Shown: positions 42,791-51,023 of the stretch, in pieces
Layout: the number at the start of each line of letters is the position of its first letter
Position numbering within the stretch: position 1 is the stretch's first letter
Assembly: GCA_045604545.1 (NCBI GenBank)
Contig: JAZUOG010000023.1
Location: 1-64,000, forward strand
Origin: RGIG1959 sp045604545
GTDB taxonomy: Bacteria > Bacillota > Clostridia > Oscillospirales > Acutalibacteraceae
Direction: 5' to 3'
Length of the DNA: 64,000 nt
Notes under the pieces: generated by a model
What the model saw: only the letters and a program-made list of their open reading frames with translations
What the model was told of the DNA's origin: nothing
Databases searched by the model: none
Made by a program: the position numbers and the translations under genes

Positions 42791-44209
42791 TTAAAAACGG
42801 AAATACAGGAACGGATTGAAACTGCCATCGACAAGATAGGCGATCGACAGAACAAGCAGACCGACAAGCACAACCGGCTCAACAATGCTCATGATCGCCT
42901 CACCTTTTTCGGTGGTGCGAATGGCGCGAATGCGATTGGTGATGAGCGGGGTGGAGCCGACGATGCCGATCACGATCACGACCGCAAAGCTTCTCAGATA
43001 ATAGAGTGCCTCTGCAGACCAGAGCGGCAGATTGCCGAATCCGAACAGCGATGCGATATCGATGCCTGCCTGTGCGGTGCTCGGTGCGTTAAACAGCACA
43101 AAGCTGATGATCACCATAAGCATCACATACACATGAGCCACAACGGGCCATTTCTTCAGATACTTGAGCAGGAACAGCTTTTCAAGCGTCAGCAATATCG
43201 CAAACATCAGGCCCCACAGCACAAAGTTCCATGCGGCACCGTGCCAGAAGCCTGTAAGCATCCATACAACCAGAATGTTGAACAGATGGCGCGGGGTCGA
43301 CACGCGGTTGCCGCCGAGGGGGATATAGACGTAGTCGCGGAACCAGCTTCCGAGTGACATATGCCAGCGACGCCAGAATTCCGTGACACTCTTTGAGATG
43401 AACGGATAGTTGAAGTTCTCGAGGAAATCAAATCCGAAGATCTTGCCAAGACCGATCGCCATGTCGCTGTATCCCGAGAAGTCGAAATAAATGTGAAGTG
43501 CAAAAGCGACGGCGTACAACCAGAAGAACAAGACGGACTGTTCCTCAGAGTCGCGGAAGATATCGCAAAGCTCGCCGAGCGGGTTGGCAATGAGGATTTT
43601 TTTGGCGAGACCGAAGGCGAAACGGCGAATACCCCGAGATGCCTTCTCAAAGGTGTGGGTACGTTCGCGGAGCTGCAACTCAATGTCCGAATATCGTACG
43701 ATCGGGCCGGCAATCAGCTGGGGGAACATCGCCACATATGCGGCAAGGTTGATGGGATTCTTTTGTGTCGCGACATCGCCACGGTACACATCGATGACAT
43801 AGCTGAGGATCTGGAAGGTATAAAAGCTGATGCCGATGGGAAGCGCAATGTTCAGAAGCGGTACCGACATGCCGGTGACATTGTTGAATGTGTCGATAAA
43901 GAAATCGGTGTATTTGTAATACACAAGAAACCCGAGTGTAATGACGGCGGTGGCGATCATGATCAGCTTATCTACTGTCAATTTGTAATAAAACCGGACA
44001 TTGCGAAAACGCTCGATCAGCAGACCGCCGACGTAGCCGACAAGGATCGAGATCGACATCATAATGACCAGCTTCGGCTCGCCCCATCCATAAAAAACAA
44101 GGCTCCCCAAAAGGAGAACCGTGTTTTTTAAGAAACGTGGGGACAAAAAGTATACCGCAAGCATGATCGGTAAGAAGTAGAACAAAAACGGAATACCGGA
44201 AAACAGCAT
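42791..44209 (-). CDS. MBOAT O-acyltransferase (AlgI/DltB-like)
   Basis: A 472-residue multi-pass membrane enzyme. It starts SGIPFLFYFLPIML and carries VTEFWRRWHMSLGSWFRDYVYIP and the GFWHGAAWNFVLWG segment with the invariant MBOAT histidine. AlgI-type members move acetyl from acetyl-CoA to an acceptor outside. ATG 44209 follows aggggag. It is followed by the DHHW gene and preceded by a lipoprotein gene. The acetylated polymer is unknown; the window itself has two glycan loci that could supply it. Confidence 0.93.
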   Translation of the reverse strand: MLFSGIPFLFYFLPIMLAVYFLSPRFLKNTVLLLGSLVFYGWGEPKLVIMMSISILVGYVGGLLIERFRNVRFYYKLTVDKLIMIATAVITLGFLVYYKYTDFFIDTFNNVTGMSVPLLNIALPIGISFYTFQILSYVIDVYRGDVATQKNPINLAAYVAMFPQLIAGPIVRYSDIELQLRERTHTFEKASRGIRRFAFGLAKKILIANPLGELCDIFRDSEEQSVLFFWLYAVAFALHIYFDFSGYSDMAIGLGKIFGFDFLENFNYPFISKSVTEFWRRWHMSLGSWFRDYVYIPLGGNRVSTPRHLFNILVVWMLTGFWHGAAWNFVLWGLMFAILLTLEKLFLLKYLKKWPVVAHVYVMLMVIISFVLFNAPSTAQAGIDIASLFGFGNLPLWSAEALYYLRSFAVVIVIGIVGSTPLITNRIRAIRTTEKGEAIMSIVEPVVLVGLLVLSIAYLVDGSFNPFLYFRF

Positions 44210-44240
44210 GGGTTATCTCCCCTTAGTATTGATGTTGAAA

Positions 44241-44849
44241 TCAGCCGATGGGAGCCTCAACAATCACAGTGGCAGTCTCAAAAGCTTCGGTCAGCTCAGA
44301 AGCGAAGGTGGTCACAACTTCGCCGTTACCGAACACCACAACGATGGTGCTGTCGTCAAGAGAAGCGATATACAGGGTCTCGGGGAACCCGCACATCCAC
44401 TGGTTGCCGTTGATGGTGTCCTGCATAGCGGTGACAAAGGCGTCCTTGTTGGCGGCATCGGTGAGGTGGTACACAGCACCGGTGAAGGTGTTGGCGTTCA
44501 TGGCGTGCACGAGGGAAGCGGCGTCATCGATCATGGCGGCAGCCTCAGCAGGGCAAACCAGCAGACCGCCGAAGTTGTCGTAGTTGGTGACATCCACAGC
44601 GCCGGGAGCGTTTTCGACCAGCGTGCCGTAGTCGCCGCCCATGGCGAAGAATTTGTTAGCCTCGTCGTAGTTGTTCCAAACGGTGGTCAGCACGTCAAGG
44701 GGAGCAGGAGCGGGCTCAGCCTCGGGAGCGGGAGCGGTGGTCGTGGTGGCGGCGGTGTCGTCGTTGGTGGGCTCGGTGGTTTCGTTGCCGCAAGCGGTGA
44801 AAGCAACGAGCATCAGGGCGGCGATCAGCAGAGCAAACAGTTTTTTCAT
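44241..44849 (-). CDS. predicted lipoprotein of the O-acetylation operon
   Basis: The product has 202 residues. Signal peptide with lipobox AFTAC (Cys20), then a Thr/Ala/Pro/Glu-rich linker to about residue 50 and a globular domain of about 150 residues (NNYDEANKFFAMGG, FTGAVYHLTDAANKDAFVTAM, FPETLYIASLDDSTIVVVFG). I cannot name its family with certainty; small lipoproteins of this kind are often found beside MBOAT/DHHW pairs in Firmicutes. ATG 44849 has aaaggaag upstream. It sits between the anti-sigma gene and the MBOAT gene. Confidence 0.72.
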   Translation of the reverse strand: MKKLFALLIAALMLVAFTACGNETTEPTNDDTAATTTTAPAPEAEPAPAPLDVLTTVWNNYDEANKFFAMGGDYGTLVENAPGAVDVTNYDNFGGLLVCPAEAAAMIDDAASLVHAMNANTFTGAVYHLTDAANKDAFVTAMQDTINGNQWMCGFPETLYIASLDDSTIVVVFGNGEVVTTFASELTEAFETATVIVEAPIG

Positions 44850-44880
44850 GGTGGGTTCTTCCTTTCTTTTTATAGACATG

Positions 44881-45393
44881 TTAATCGGGCACGATGGTGG
44901 TGACGTTCACGTTGCCGTTTTCGGCATCAAACGTGAGACGGAAGTGTTCACCGTTGGCGGTGAACTCGACACTGTCGGTCAAGATGGTCCATTCCAGCGT
45001 CAGGGAATGTTGGACTGTGGTGTTGTCAAGCGGCGTTTTTTCGCCGTTGTCGGAAACAACACACAAATCCGCCGACGATGAGTGGGCGGTGATGGTGCCG
45101 TCGGCTGTCAGGGTGACCTGCGCACGGCTCATTGTCTCGGAACGTGCGGCTGTAAACGGTGTGGCGTGATTCACGCTGACGGAAACCGCAGGCAGCGACG
45201 ATGTTGTGAATGCGTTGAGGATCACGCCTCCGACAACCAGTAATACCAGACACGCGGCAAGCGACGTGATGACGGCAACAATGCGCGGTTTGCGGTTGCT
45301 TTTGGCACTTTCGGCGGCCGCAAGAATGTCCGCCTTCCACTCGGTGGGAACAGTCTTGCGCTGATATTCATGGATTTGTGCAGGGTCAAACAA
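44881..45393 (-). CDS. putative membrane anti-sigma factor
   Basis: The product has 170 residues: about 35 cytoplasmic residues, one membrane helix (about 39-62), and an outside beta-rich domain. It follows the ECF sigma gene by 13 nt, the standard position for the cognate anti-sigma factor. The HxxxCxxC zinc motif of the common anti-sigma class is absent, so it is assigned by topology and context. TTG 45393 is the start: a strong aaggaggg lies seven bases before it. The external domain might sense envelope state. Confidence 0.68.
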   Translation of the reverse strand: MFDPAQIHEYQRKTVPTEWKADILAAAESAKSNRKPRIVAVITSLAACLVLLVVGGVILNAFTTSSLPAVSVSVNHATPFTAARSETMSRAQVTLTADGTITAHSSSADLCVVSDNGEKTPLDNTTVQHSLTLEWTILTDSVEFTANGEHFRLTFDAENGNVNVTTIVPD

Positions 45394-45406
45394 GCTTGAT
45401 CCCTCC

Positions 45407-45874
45407 TTATGACAGATGGTCTTTGAGAGCGTCTCTGGCGCGGGACAATCGCATTTTGACGGCGGAGACGGACAACTTCAGAGCGACGGCAACCTCCTCA
45501 ACGGAGTATCCTTCCAAATAGTGAAGGACCACAACGTCTTTGAATTTGTCCGGAAGCAGATCGATTGCCTGAAACACGGCAGATCGTTCGTTGTTTTGTG
45601 CGGCGGGAAGTTCCGTTACCTCGTCGAGCGGGGTGTAAGCACGGATATTCCGTCTGCGCGCCAGATCATGGCAACGATTGATCATGACGCGGATCAGCCA
45701 CGAGCGTTCGTGCTCCTCGTCCTTGAAACGTTTGTCAGCGACGGCGTATTTCACAAATACGTCGTGAAGGGCGTCTTTGGCGTCGTCGACGTGCGTCAGA
45801 TGGGAGAGCGCCAGGCGGTAGAGCATATCGGCATACGCGTGATAGGCACGCTCTATGGCGGTCGATCGGTCCAT
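45407..45874 (-). CDS. ECF-type RNA polymerase sigma factor
   Basis: A 155-residue sigma factor of the extracytoplasmic-function class. Region 2 contains ADMLYRLALSHLTHVDDAKDALHDVFVKY, region 4 contains LLPDKFKDVVVLHYLEGYSVEEVAVAL and the helix-turn-helix SVSAVKMRLSRARDAL. ATG 45874 has gaggag upstream; the frame extends 14 codons further without a good RBS. It heads an operon with its likely anti-sigma factor, a lipoprotein and the MBOAT/DHHW pair, so it may control surface acetylation. Its own promoter here is sigma-A-like. Confidence 0.92.
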   Translation of the reverse strand: MDRSTAIERAYHAYADMLYRLALSHLTHVDDAKDALHDVFVKYAVADKRFKDEEHERSWLIRVMINRCHDLARRRNIRAYTPLDEVTELPAAQNNERSAVFQAIDLLPDKFKDVVVLHYLEGYSVEEVAVALKLSVSAVKMRLSRARDALKDHLS

Positions 45875-45945
45875 CCTGTCGGCTCCTCTCATCAATAAAA
45901 CGCATGAGACCGTCAAAAAGTCACATGAATTTTCAAATTTTTTTT

Positions 45946-45974
45946 ATTATATCACATATTTTCGGTTTAGGCAA
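45946..45974 (-). promoter_or_regulatory. promoter of the ECF sigma/O-acetylation operon
   Basis: On the minus strand TTGCCT (45969-45974) and TATAAT (45946-45951), 17-bp spacer. Confidence 0.78.
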
Positions 45975-46051
45975 TCTTCCGTCAATAATATATAGGTGTA
46001 GTCGGTATCAAAATTGTAAACTGTTTCCTGGCGTTATCTTGTGGTTTTTCG

Positions 46052-46080
46052 TTGACAAGCATACGATATGTGGGTATAAT
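46052..46080 (+). promoter_or_regulatory. consensus promoter of nrdD-nrdG-dut
   Basis: TTGACA (46052-46057) and TATAAT (46075-46080), 17-bp spacer. Confidence 0.93.
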
Positions 46081-46158
46081 AAGCATTGCGAACACAAAAT
46101 CGTGTGGTTTCGACACTTGAAACACCATATATGTATTTTATACGGAAAGGAGCCGGTT

Positions 46159-48333
46159 ATGAAGATCATTAAACGAAGCGGTGCGGAAGAGGTTTTCGAC
46201 AGACAAAAAATTGTCGTGGCGATCGCCAAGGCAAATGACAGTGTCGTTCCCAGCTCGCGTATGTCGGACATTCAGATCCGTCGTATTGCCGAGGATGTGG
46301 AAATGGCGGCGATGAATATGGGGCGCTCGCTCACCGTTGAAGAGATTCAGGACCTTGTCGAAGATCAGATCATGAATCAGCGTGCCTTTGATGTGGCACG
46401 TCGCTATATCACGTATCGTTACACCCGTGCGCTTGTGCGCAAATCCAATACGACCGACGATCAGATCTTGAGCCTTATCGAATGCAACAACGAAGAGGTC
46501 AAACAGGAGAATTCCAATAAGAATCCCACCGTCAACAGCGTTCAGCGTGACTACATGGCGGCTGAGGTCAGCAAGGATATCACCAAACGCCTGCTTCTGC
46601 CTGCGGATATTGTGGCGGCCCACGAACAGGGTGTCATTCACTTTCACGATTCCGACTATTTTGCTCAGCATATGCACAACTGTGACCTTGTAAACTTGGA
46701 AGATATGCTGCAAAACGGCACCGTCATCAGCGGCACGCTCATCGAAAAACCGCACAGCTTTTCGACCGCGTGCAACATCGCCACCCAAATCATCGCACAG
46801 GTCGCGTCTTGTCAATACGGCGGTCAAAGCATCAGCCTGACGCATCTTGCACCGTTTGTGGACGTGAGCCGCAAAAAGATCCGCTCCCTTGTGGAAGAGG
46901 AAATGCGGCTTGTCGGCGCACAGCTCAGCGAAGCGGAAATCGACGCCATCACCGAAAAACGCCTGCGCGATGAGGTGAAAAACGGCGTACAGATGATCCA
47001 GTATCAGGTTGTCACGCTGATGACCACCAACGGACAGGCGCCGTTTGTGACGGTGTTTATGTACCTCGGAGAAGCCAAGAATGAAGCCGAAAAAGCCGAC
47101 CTTGCGCTCATCATCGAGGAGACCCTCCGTCAACGGTATCAAGGCGTGAAAAACGAGAAGGGCGTATGGGTGACACCGGCCTTCCCAAAACTGATCTACG
47201 TTCTTGAAGAGGACAATATCCACGAAGACAGCAAGTATTATTATCTGACAAAGCTTGCCGCCAAATGCACCGCCAAGCGCATGGTGCCGGATTATATTTC
47301 CGAAAAGGTCATGCTGCAAAACAAGATCGACAAAAACGGCGAAGGGCATTGCTATACCTGCATGGGCTGCCGCAGCTTCCTGACACCGTATGTCGACAAA
47401 GACGGTAAGCCGAAGTACTACGGTCGTTTCAATCAAGGCGTGGTAACGGTCAATCTGGTGGATATCGGTCTTTCCAGCGAAGGCGACATGACCCGTTTCT
47501 GGGAATTGTTTGACGAGCGTATGGAGCTGTGCCATCGCGCGTTGCAGTGCCGTCACGAGCGACTGACGGGAACGCTTTCCGATGCCGCGCCTATCCTGTG
47601 GCAGCACGGTGCGCTTCTCCGCCTGAAAAGCGGCGAGACGATCGACGAGTATCTCCACGGCGGCTATTCCACGTTGTCTCTCGGCTATGCGGGCTTGTGG
47701 GAATGCGTTTACAGCCTGAACGGCAAAAAACTCACCGAGCCCGACGGCGAGGCTCTCGGACTTGAGATCATGAAAAAATTGAATGAGTACACCGCCAAAT
47801 GGAAAGCGGCGGAAAACATCGACTATTCTCTTTACGGAACGCCCCTTGAAAGCACCACCTATAAATTTGCCAAATGCCTCCAACAGCGATTCGGTATCCG
47901 CAAAGGCATTACCGACAAGAACTATATCACCAACAGTTATCATGTGCATGTGACGGAGGAGATCGATGCATTTGATAAGCTGGCGCTGGAATCCAAGTTT
48001 CAGGCATTGTCTCCCGGCGGCGCGATTTCCTATGTTGAGGTTCCCAATATGCAAAACAATCTCGATGCGGTGCTCTCGGTGATGCGGTTCATCTATGACA
48101 ACATCATGTACGCCGAGCTGAACACCAAGAGCGATTTTTGCCAGGAATGCGGCTACGACGGTGAGATCGAGATCCACAACGAAGACGGCAAGCTGATCTG
48201 GGTATGCCCGAATTGCGGCAACCACGATCAAAGCAAGCTGAATGTGGCGCGTCGCACCTGCGGCTATATCGGTACGCAGTTCTGGAATCAGGGCCGTACG
48301 CAGGAGATCAAAGAGCGTGTGCTCCATCTGTAA
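46159..48333 (+). CDS. nrdD: anaerobic ribonucleoside-triphosphate reductase (class III)
   Basis: A 724-residue oxygen-sensitive glycyl-radical enzyme that reduces NTPs to dNTPs. An ATP-cone (residues 1-90, KIIKRSGAEEVFDRQKIVVAI) provides allosteric control. The catalytic barrel follows, and near the C-terminus are the zinc site (CQECGYDG and CPNCGNH) and the radical glycine, Gly702, in RRTCGYIG. ATG 46159 has aaaggagc upstream. The activase NrdG is encoded 18 nt downstream. No aerobic reductase is in the window. Confidence 0.98.
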   Translation: MKIIKRSGAEEVFDRQKIVVAIAKANDSVVPSSRMSDIQIRRIAEDVEMAAMNMGRSLTVEEIQDLVEDQIMNQRAFDVARRYITYRYTRALVRKSNTTDDQILSLIECNNEEVKQENSNKNPTVNSVQRDYMAAEVSKDITKRLLLPADIVAAHEQGVIHFHDSDYFAQHMHNCDLVNLEDMLQNGTVISGTLIEKPHSFSTACNIATQIIAQVASCQYGGQSISLTHLAPFVDVSRKKIRSLVEEEMRLVGAQLSEAEIDAITEKRLRDEVKNGVQMIQYQVVTLMTTNGQAPFVTVFMYLGEAKNEAEKADLALIIEETLRQRYQGVKNEKGVWVTPAFPKLIYVLEEDNIHEDSKYYYLTKLAAKCTAKRMVPDYISEKVMLQNKIDKNGEGHCYTCMGCRSFLTPYVDKDGKPKYYGRFNQGVVTVNLVDIGLSSEGDMTRFWELFDERMELCHRALQCRHERLTGTLSDAAPILWQHGALLRLKSGETIDEYLHGGYSTLSLGYAGLWECVYSLNGKKLTEPDGEALGLEIMKKLNEYTAKWKAAENIDYSLYGTPLESTTYKFAKCLQQRFGIRKGITDKNYITNSYHVHVTEEIDAFDKLALESKFQALSPGGAISYVEVPNMQNNLDAVLSVMRFIYDNIMYAELNTKSDFCQECGYDGEIEIHNEDGKLIWVCPNCGNHDQSKLNVARRTCGYIGTQFWNQGRTQEIKERVLHL

Positions 48334-48351
48334 AACAAAGGACAGGATACA

Positions 48352-48906
48352 ATGAATTACGCGGCGATCAAGAAAAACGACATTGCCAACGGTCCCGGAG
48401 TGCGTGTGTCGTTGTTTGTCAGCGGTTGCCGTCATGCCTGTAAGGGTTGCTTCAACCGTGAAGCGTGGTCGTTTTCATACGGCGAGGCGTTCGACGATGC
48501 CGTACAGCAGGACGTGATCAATGCGCTTGATCACGACTATATTGCGGGGCTGTCGTTACTCGGCGGTGAACCGTTTGAGCCGGAAAACCAACATCCGCTT
48601 GCGGTGTTTCTCGACAACGTCCGCGCGGCGTTCCCCGAAAAGACCGTGTGGTGCTACAGCGGCTTTACGTTTGAGGAACTGCAAAGCGGCAATGTCGGCG
48701 AGCATGCGCCCGAGCTGCTTTCCCGCATCGATGTGCTGGTTGACGGACGGTTTGAACAGGATAAGACCGATTTGTCGTTGCTGTTTCGCGGATCGGATAA
48801 TCAGCGGATTTTGGATGTCAAGCGGTCGCTTGCCGAAGGACGGGCGATTTGGCTTGATGGTGTGTGGAAGCGCACAATGGGCAGTGGGAATATAGAGGAG
48901 GATTGA
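48352..48906 (+). CDS. nrdG: anaerobic ribonucleotide reductase activating enzyme
   Basis: A 184-residue radical SAM enzyme that generates the glycyl radical on NrdD using a [4Fe-4S] cluster bound by CRHACKGC (CxxxCxxC). It has the typical SGCRHACKGCFNREAW and LLGGEPFEPEN segments. ATG 48352 has aaggacagg upstream. It is co-transcribed with nrdD and dut. Confidence 0.97.
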   Translation: MNYAAIKKNDIANGPGVRVSLFVSGCRHACKGCFNREAWSFSYGEAFDDAVQQDVINALDHDYIAGLSLLGGEPFEPENQHPLAVFLDNVRAAFPEKTVWCYSGFTFEELQSGNVGEHAPELLSRIDVLVDGRFEQDKTDLSLLFRGSDNQRILDVKRSLAEGRAIWLDGVWKRTMGSGNIEED

Positions 48907-48912
48907 AACGAT

Positions 48913-49356
48913 ATGGCACAGATGGTACAATGCAAAAAGCTGGACGAGCGGGCGGTCATGCCGTCGTACGGTTCGGCATATGCGGGGGGCGCCGATCTTT
49001 ATGCGCTCGTTGACGAAGGAACGGTTACCGTCGCCCCTCATGAGACGGTCTTTGTTCACACGGGGCTTTCCATGGCGATTCCTGTCGGGTTTGTGGGGTT
49101 GATCTATGCGCGCAGCGGCACGGCCTGCAAACGCGGCTTGGCGCCTGCCAACAAGGTGGGTGTGATCGACAGTGACTACCGCGGTGAGATCATGGTGGCG
49201 CTTCATAACCATTCCGAGATTCCGCAAATCATCGCTCATCATGAGCGTATTGCTCAGATGGTGATTGCGCCGTTTTTGACGGCGGATTTTGTGGAAACAG
49301 AGACGCTTGATGATACCGCACGCGGTGAGGGCGGCTTTGGTTCAACCGGTAAATAA
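48913..49356 (+). CDS. dut: dUTP diphosphatase
   Basis: A 147-residue homotrimeric enzyme converting dUTP to dUMP. All five dUTPase motifs are visible: AGGADLYA, ARSGTACKRGL, GVIDSDYRGEI, ERIAQMV and the C-terminal RGEGGFGSTGK. It is six bases after nrdG, so dNTP synthesis and dUTP cleansing are co-expressed. ATG 48913 has gaggagg upstream. Confidence 0.97.
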   Translation: MAQMVQCKKLDERAVMPSYGSAYAGGADLYALVDEGTVTVAPHETVFVHTGLSMAIPVGFVGLIYARSGTACKRGLAPANKVGVIDSDYRGEIMVALHNHSEIPQIIAHHERIAQMVIAPFLTADFVETETLDDTARGEGGFGSTGK

Positions 49357-49362
49357 TACAAC

Positions 49363-49403
49363 AAAAAAGGACGGAGAATCGGGTGATTCTCCGTCCTTTT
49401 TAT
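49363..49403. terminator. bidirectional terminator between dut and ABC exporter
   Basis: A 15-bp stem (AAAAAGGACGGAGAATC with its complement) with T run; serves both convergent units. Confidence 0.92.
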
Positions 49404-50140
49404 TATGTGTTTTTGTAGGCATCGCAAACCGTTTTGCTGTCACCGATCATTCTCAGCTTGCCGCCGTCGAGCCATGCGCAATGATTGCAAAGGCGCTCGA
49501 TTTGTTCGATGGAGTGAGACACGATGATGACGGTGGTCTCGCCGTTGATCATGCTGTTGATACGTTTTTCGCACTTTTCCTGGAAATGGAAATCGCCGAC
49601 AGCGAGGATCTCATCGACAATGAGAATGTCGGGGCGGGTCATGGTGGCGATGGCGAAGCCGACGCGTGCGACCATGCCCGAAGAGTAGTTTTTCATTGGG
49701 GTGTCGAGAAACTCGCGAAGCTCGGAGAATTCCACGATCTCCTCAAATTTGGAGTCCATGTATTTCTTGGAGTAGCCAAGCACCGAACCGTTGAGATAAA
49801 TATTCTCTCTGGCAGTCAGATCAAGATCGAAGCCGGCACCGAGTTCGATGAGCGGAGCGATGGAGCCGGCGGTCTGAACGGTACCGGTGGTGGGGGTGAG
49901 GATACCCGAAATGATCTTGAGTATCGTACTTTTGCCGCTGCCGTTAAGACCGACAATACCGAACACATCGCCTTTCTTGATGTCAAAGCTGACATCGTTG
50001 AGCGCGGTGAAATCCTCGAAGTTCAGCTTTCTCGTGACCAGACGGAGAAAGTACTCTTTGAGACTGTCGACCTTGTCCTTGTTCATGTTGAAGTGCATGC
50101 TGATGTTTCTCAGCTCTACTGCATTGGTGGGATCCATCAT
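49403..50140 (-). CDS. polysaccharide ABC exporter, ATP-binding subunit (Wzt/TagH type)
   Basis: A 245-residue ATPase. Walker A GLNGSGKST, the ABC signature YSSGMVARVGFA, Walker B DILIVDEILAVGD and H-loop VSHSIEQIE are all present. The Wzt/TagH/KpsT group exports undecaprenyl-linked glycans or teichoic acids with a TM partner, encoded just upstream. It lacks the C-terminal glycan-binding domain of some Wzt proteins. ATG 50140 has no clear RBS; an in-frame TGA shortly upstream limits alternatives, and ATG 50137 is equally possible. Confidence 0.93.
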   Translation of the reverse strand: MMDPTNAVELRNISMHFNMNKDKVDSLKEYFLRLVTRKLNFEDFTALNDVSFDIKKGDVFGIVGLNGSGKSTILKIISGILTPTTGTVQTAGSIAPLIELGAGFDLDLTARENIYLNGSVLGYSKKYMDSKFEEIVEFSELREFLDTPMKNYSSGMVARVGFAIATMTRPDILIVDEILAVGDFHFQEKCEKRINSMINGETTVIIVSHSIEQIERLCNHCAWLDGGKLRMIGDSKTVCDAYKNT

Positions 50141-50197
50141 AATATATCACAGAGTCGGAGGGAAGCTCCGGACTTTTCTCCTTTCAAAGAATTCCTC

Positions 50198-50998
50198 TTA
50201 AATGTGGAGGATAAAGTTGCGCTGTGCTTTGGCGAAGATCAACACGCCGATGACCAGCATGCCGAGCGCGATGCCGATACAGATCAGGTTGTCGACAAAC
50301 GAAGGGACGGTGCCGTACATCATGACATCGCGGAAATAATCCACGTAGTGATACAGCGGATTGAATTTGATGATCGTCATAAGCAGGTTGTTACTTTCGA
50401 GAAGAGAAAGCGGATATACGATCGGGGTGAGGTACATCCAGATCGTCAGCAACACACTGTACAGATGCTGGATATCACGGAAGTACACCGTCAGTGCGCT
50501 GAGCATCAGACTGAAACCGATGGAGAAGATGAAGGTGTACAGGATCGGCAGAGGAGCGAGAAGCATCGTCCATGAAGGATACACACCTCTGATCAGCATA
50601 ACCGCCACAACGGCAATCAGACTGAAGGCGAAGCTGATCAGCGCAAAAAGGCATTTCTGAAGCGGAAATACATATTTCGGCAAATACACTTTTTTGATCA
50701 GCTGTGCTCCGTTAAGGATCGAACTGAGCGAGTTGGAGGTGGCTTCCGAGAAGAAGTTCCAGATCGACCAACCCACGATATAGTACACCGCGAAATCTTC
50801 CATCTGGATCTTTAAAAGGGCGCCGAAGACCGCTGAAATGACGATCATGTTCAACAGCGGATTCAGCACGCTCCACAGCACACCCAAGACGGAACGGCGG
50901 TATTTCACTTTGAAATCTCGCGATGTGAGATTCAGAAGCAGAGGCATAAACTTTTTCATATCGAAGAAAAAGCGTTTAAGACCTTTTTCGTTATTCAT
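50198..50998 (-). CDS. polysaccharide ABC exporter, membrane subunit (Wzm/TagG type)
   Basis: A 266-residue ABC-2 type permease with six helices. The N-terminal LTSRDFKVKYRRSVLGVLWSVLNPLLNM motif region is typical of Wzm/TagG. ATG 50998 has cgagga upstream; the longer open frame is antisense-like noise from the neighbouring glycosyltransferase gene. It lies 25 nt after the glycosyltransferase and 57 nt before the ATPase gene. Together they should move a lipid-linked glycan across the membrane. Confidence 0.92.
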   Translation of the reverse strand: MNNEKGLKRFFFDMKKFMPLLLNLTSRDFKVKYRRSVLGVLWSVLNPLLNMIVISAVFGALLKIQMEDFAVYYIVGWSIWNFFSEATSNSLSSILNGAQLIKKVYLPKYVFPLQKCLFALISFAFSLIAVVAVMLIRGVYPSWTMLLAPLPILYTFIFSIGFSLMLSALTVYFRDIQHLYSVLLTIWMYLTPIVYPLSLLESNNLLMTIIKFNPLYHYVDYFRDVMMYGTVPSFVDNLICIGIALGMLVIGVLIFAKAQRNFILHI

Positions 50999-51023
50999 TT
51001 TGCAATTCCTCGATTCTAATTTA

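Noticed and set aside
46085..46145. NrdR-box before nrdD
   Set aside because: An ACAC-GTGT pair exists but spacing and core do not match the consensus, and no second box is present.
46138..48435. Long open frame antisense to nrdD (about 765 codons)
   Set aside because: nrdD has all family motifs and a proper start; the antisense product has none.
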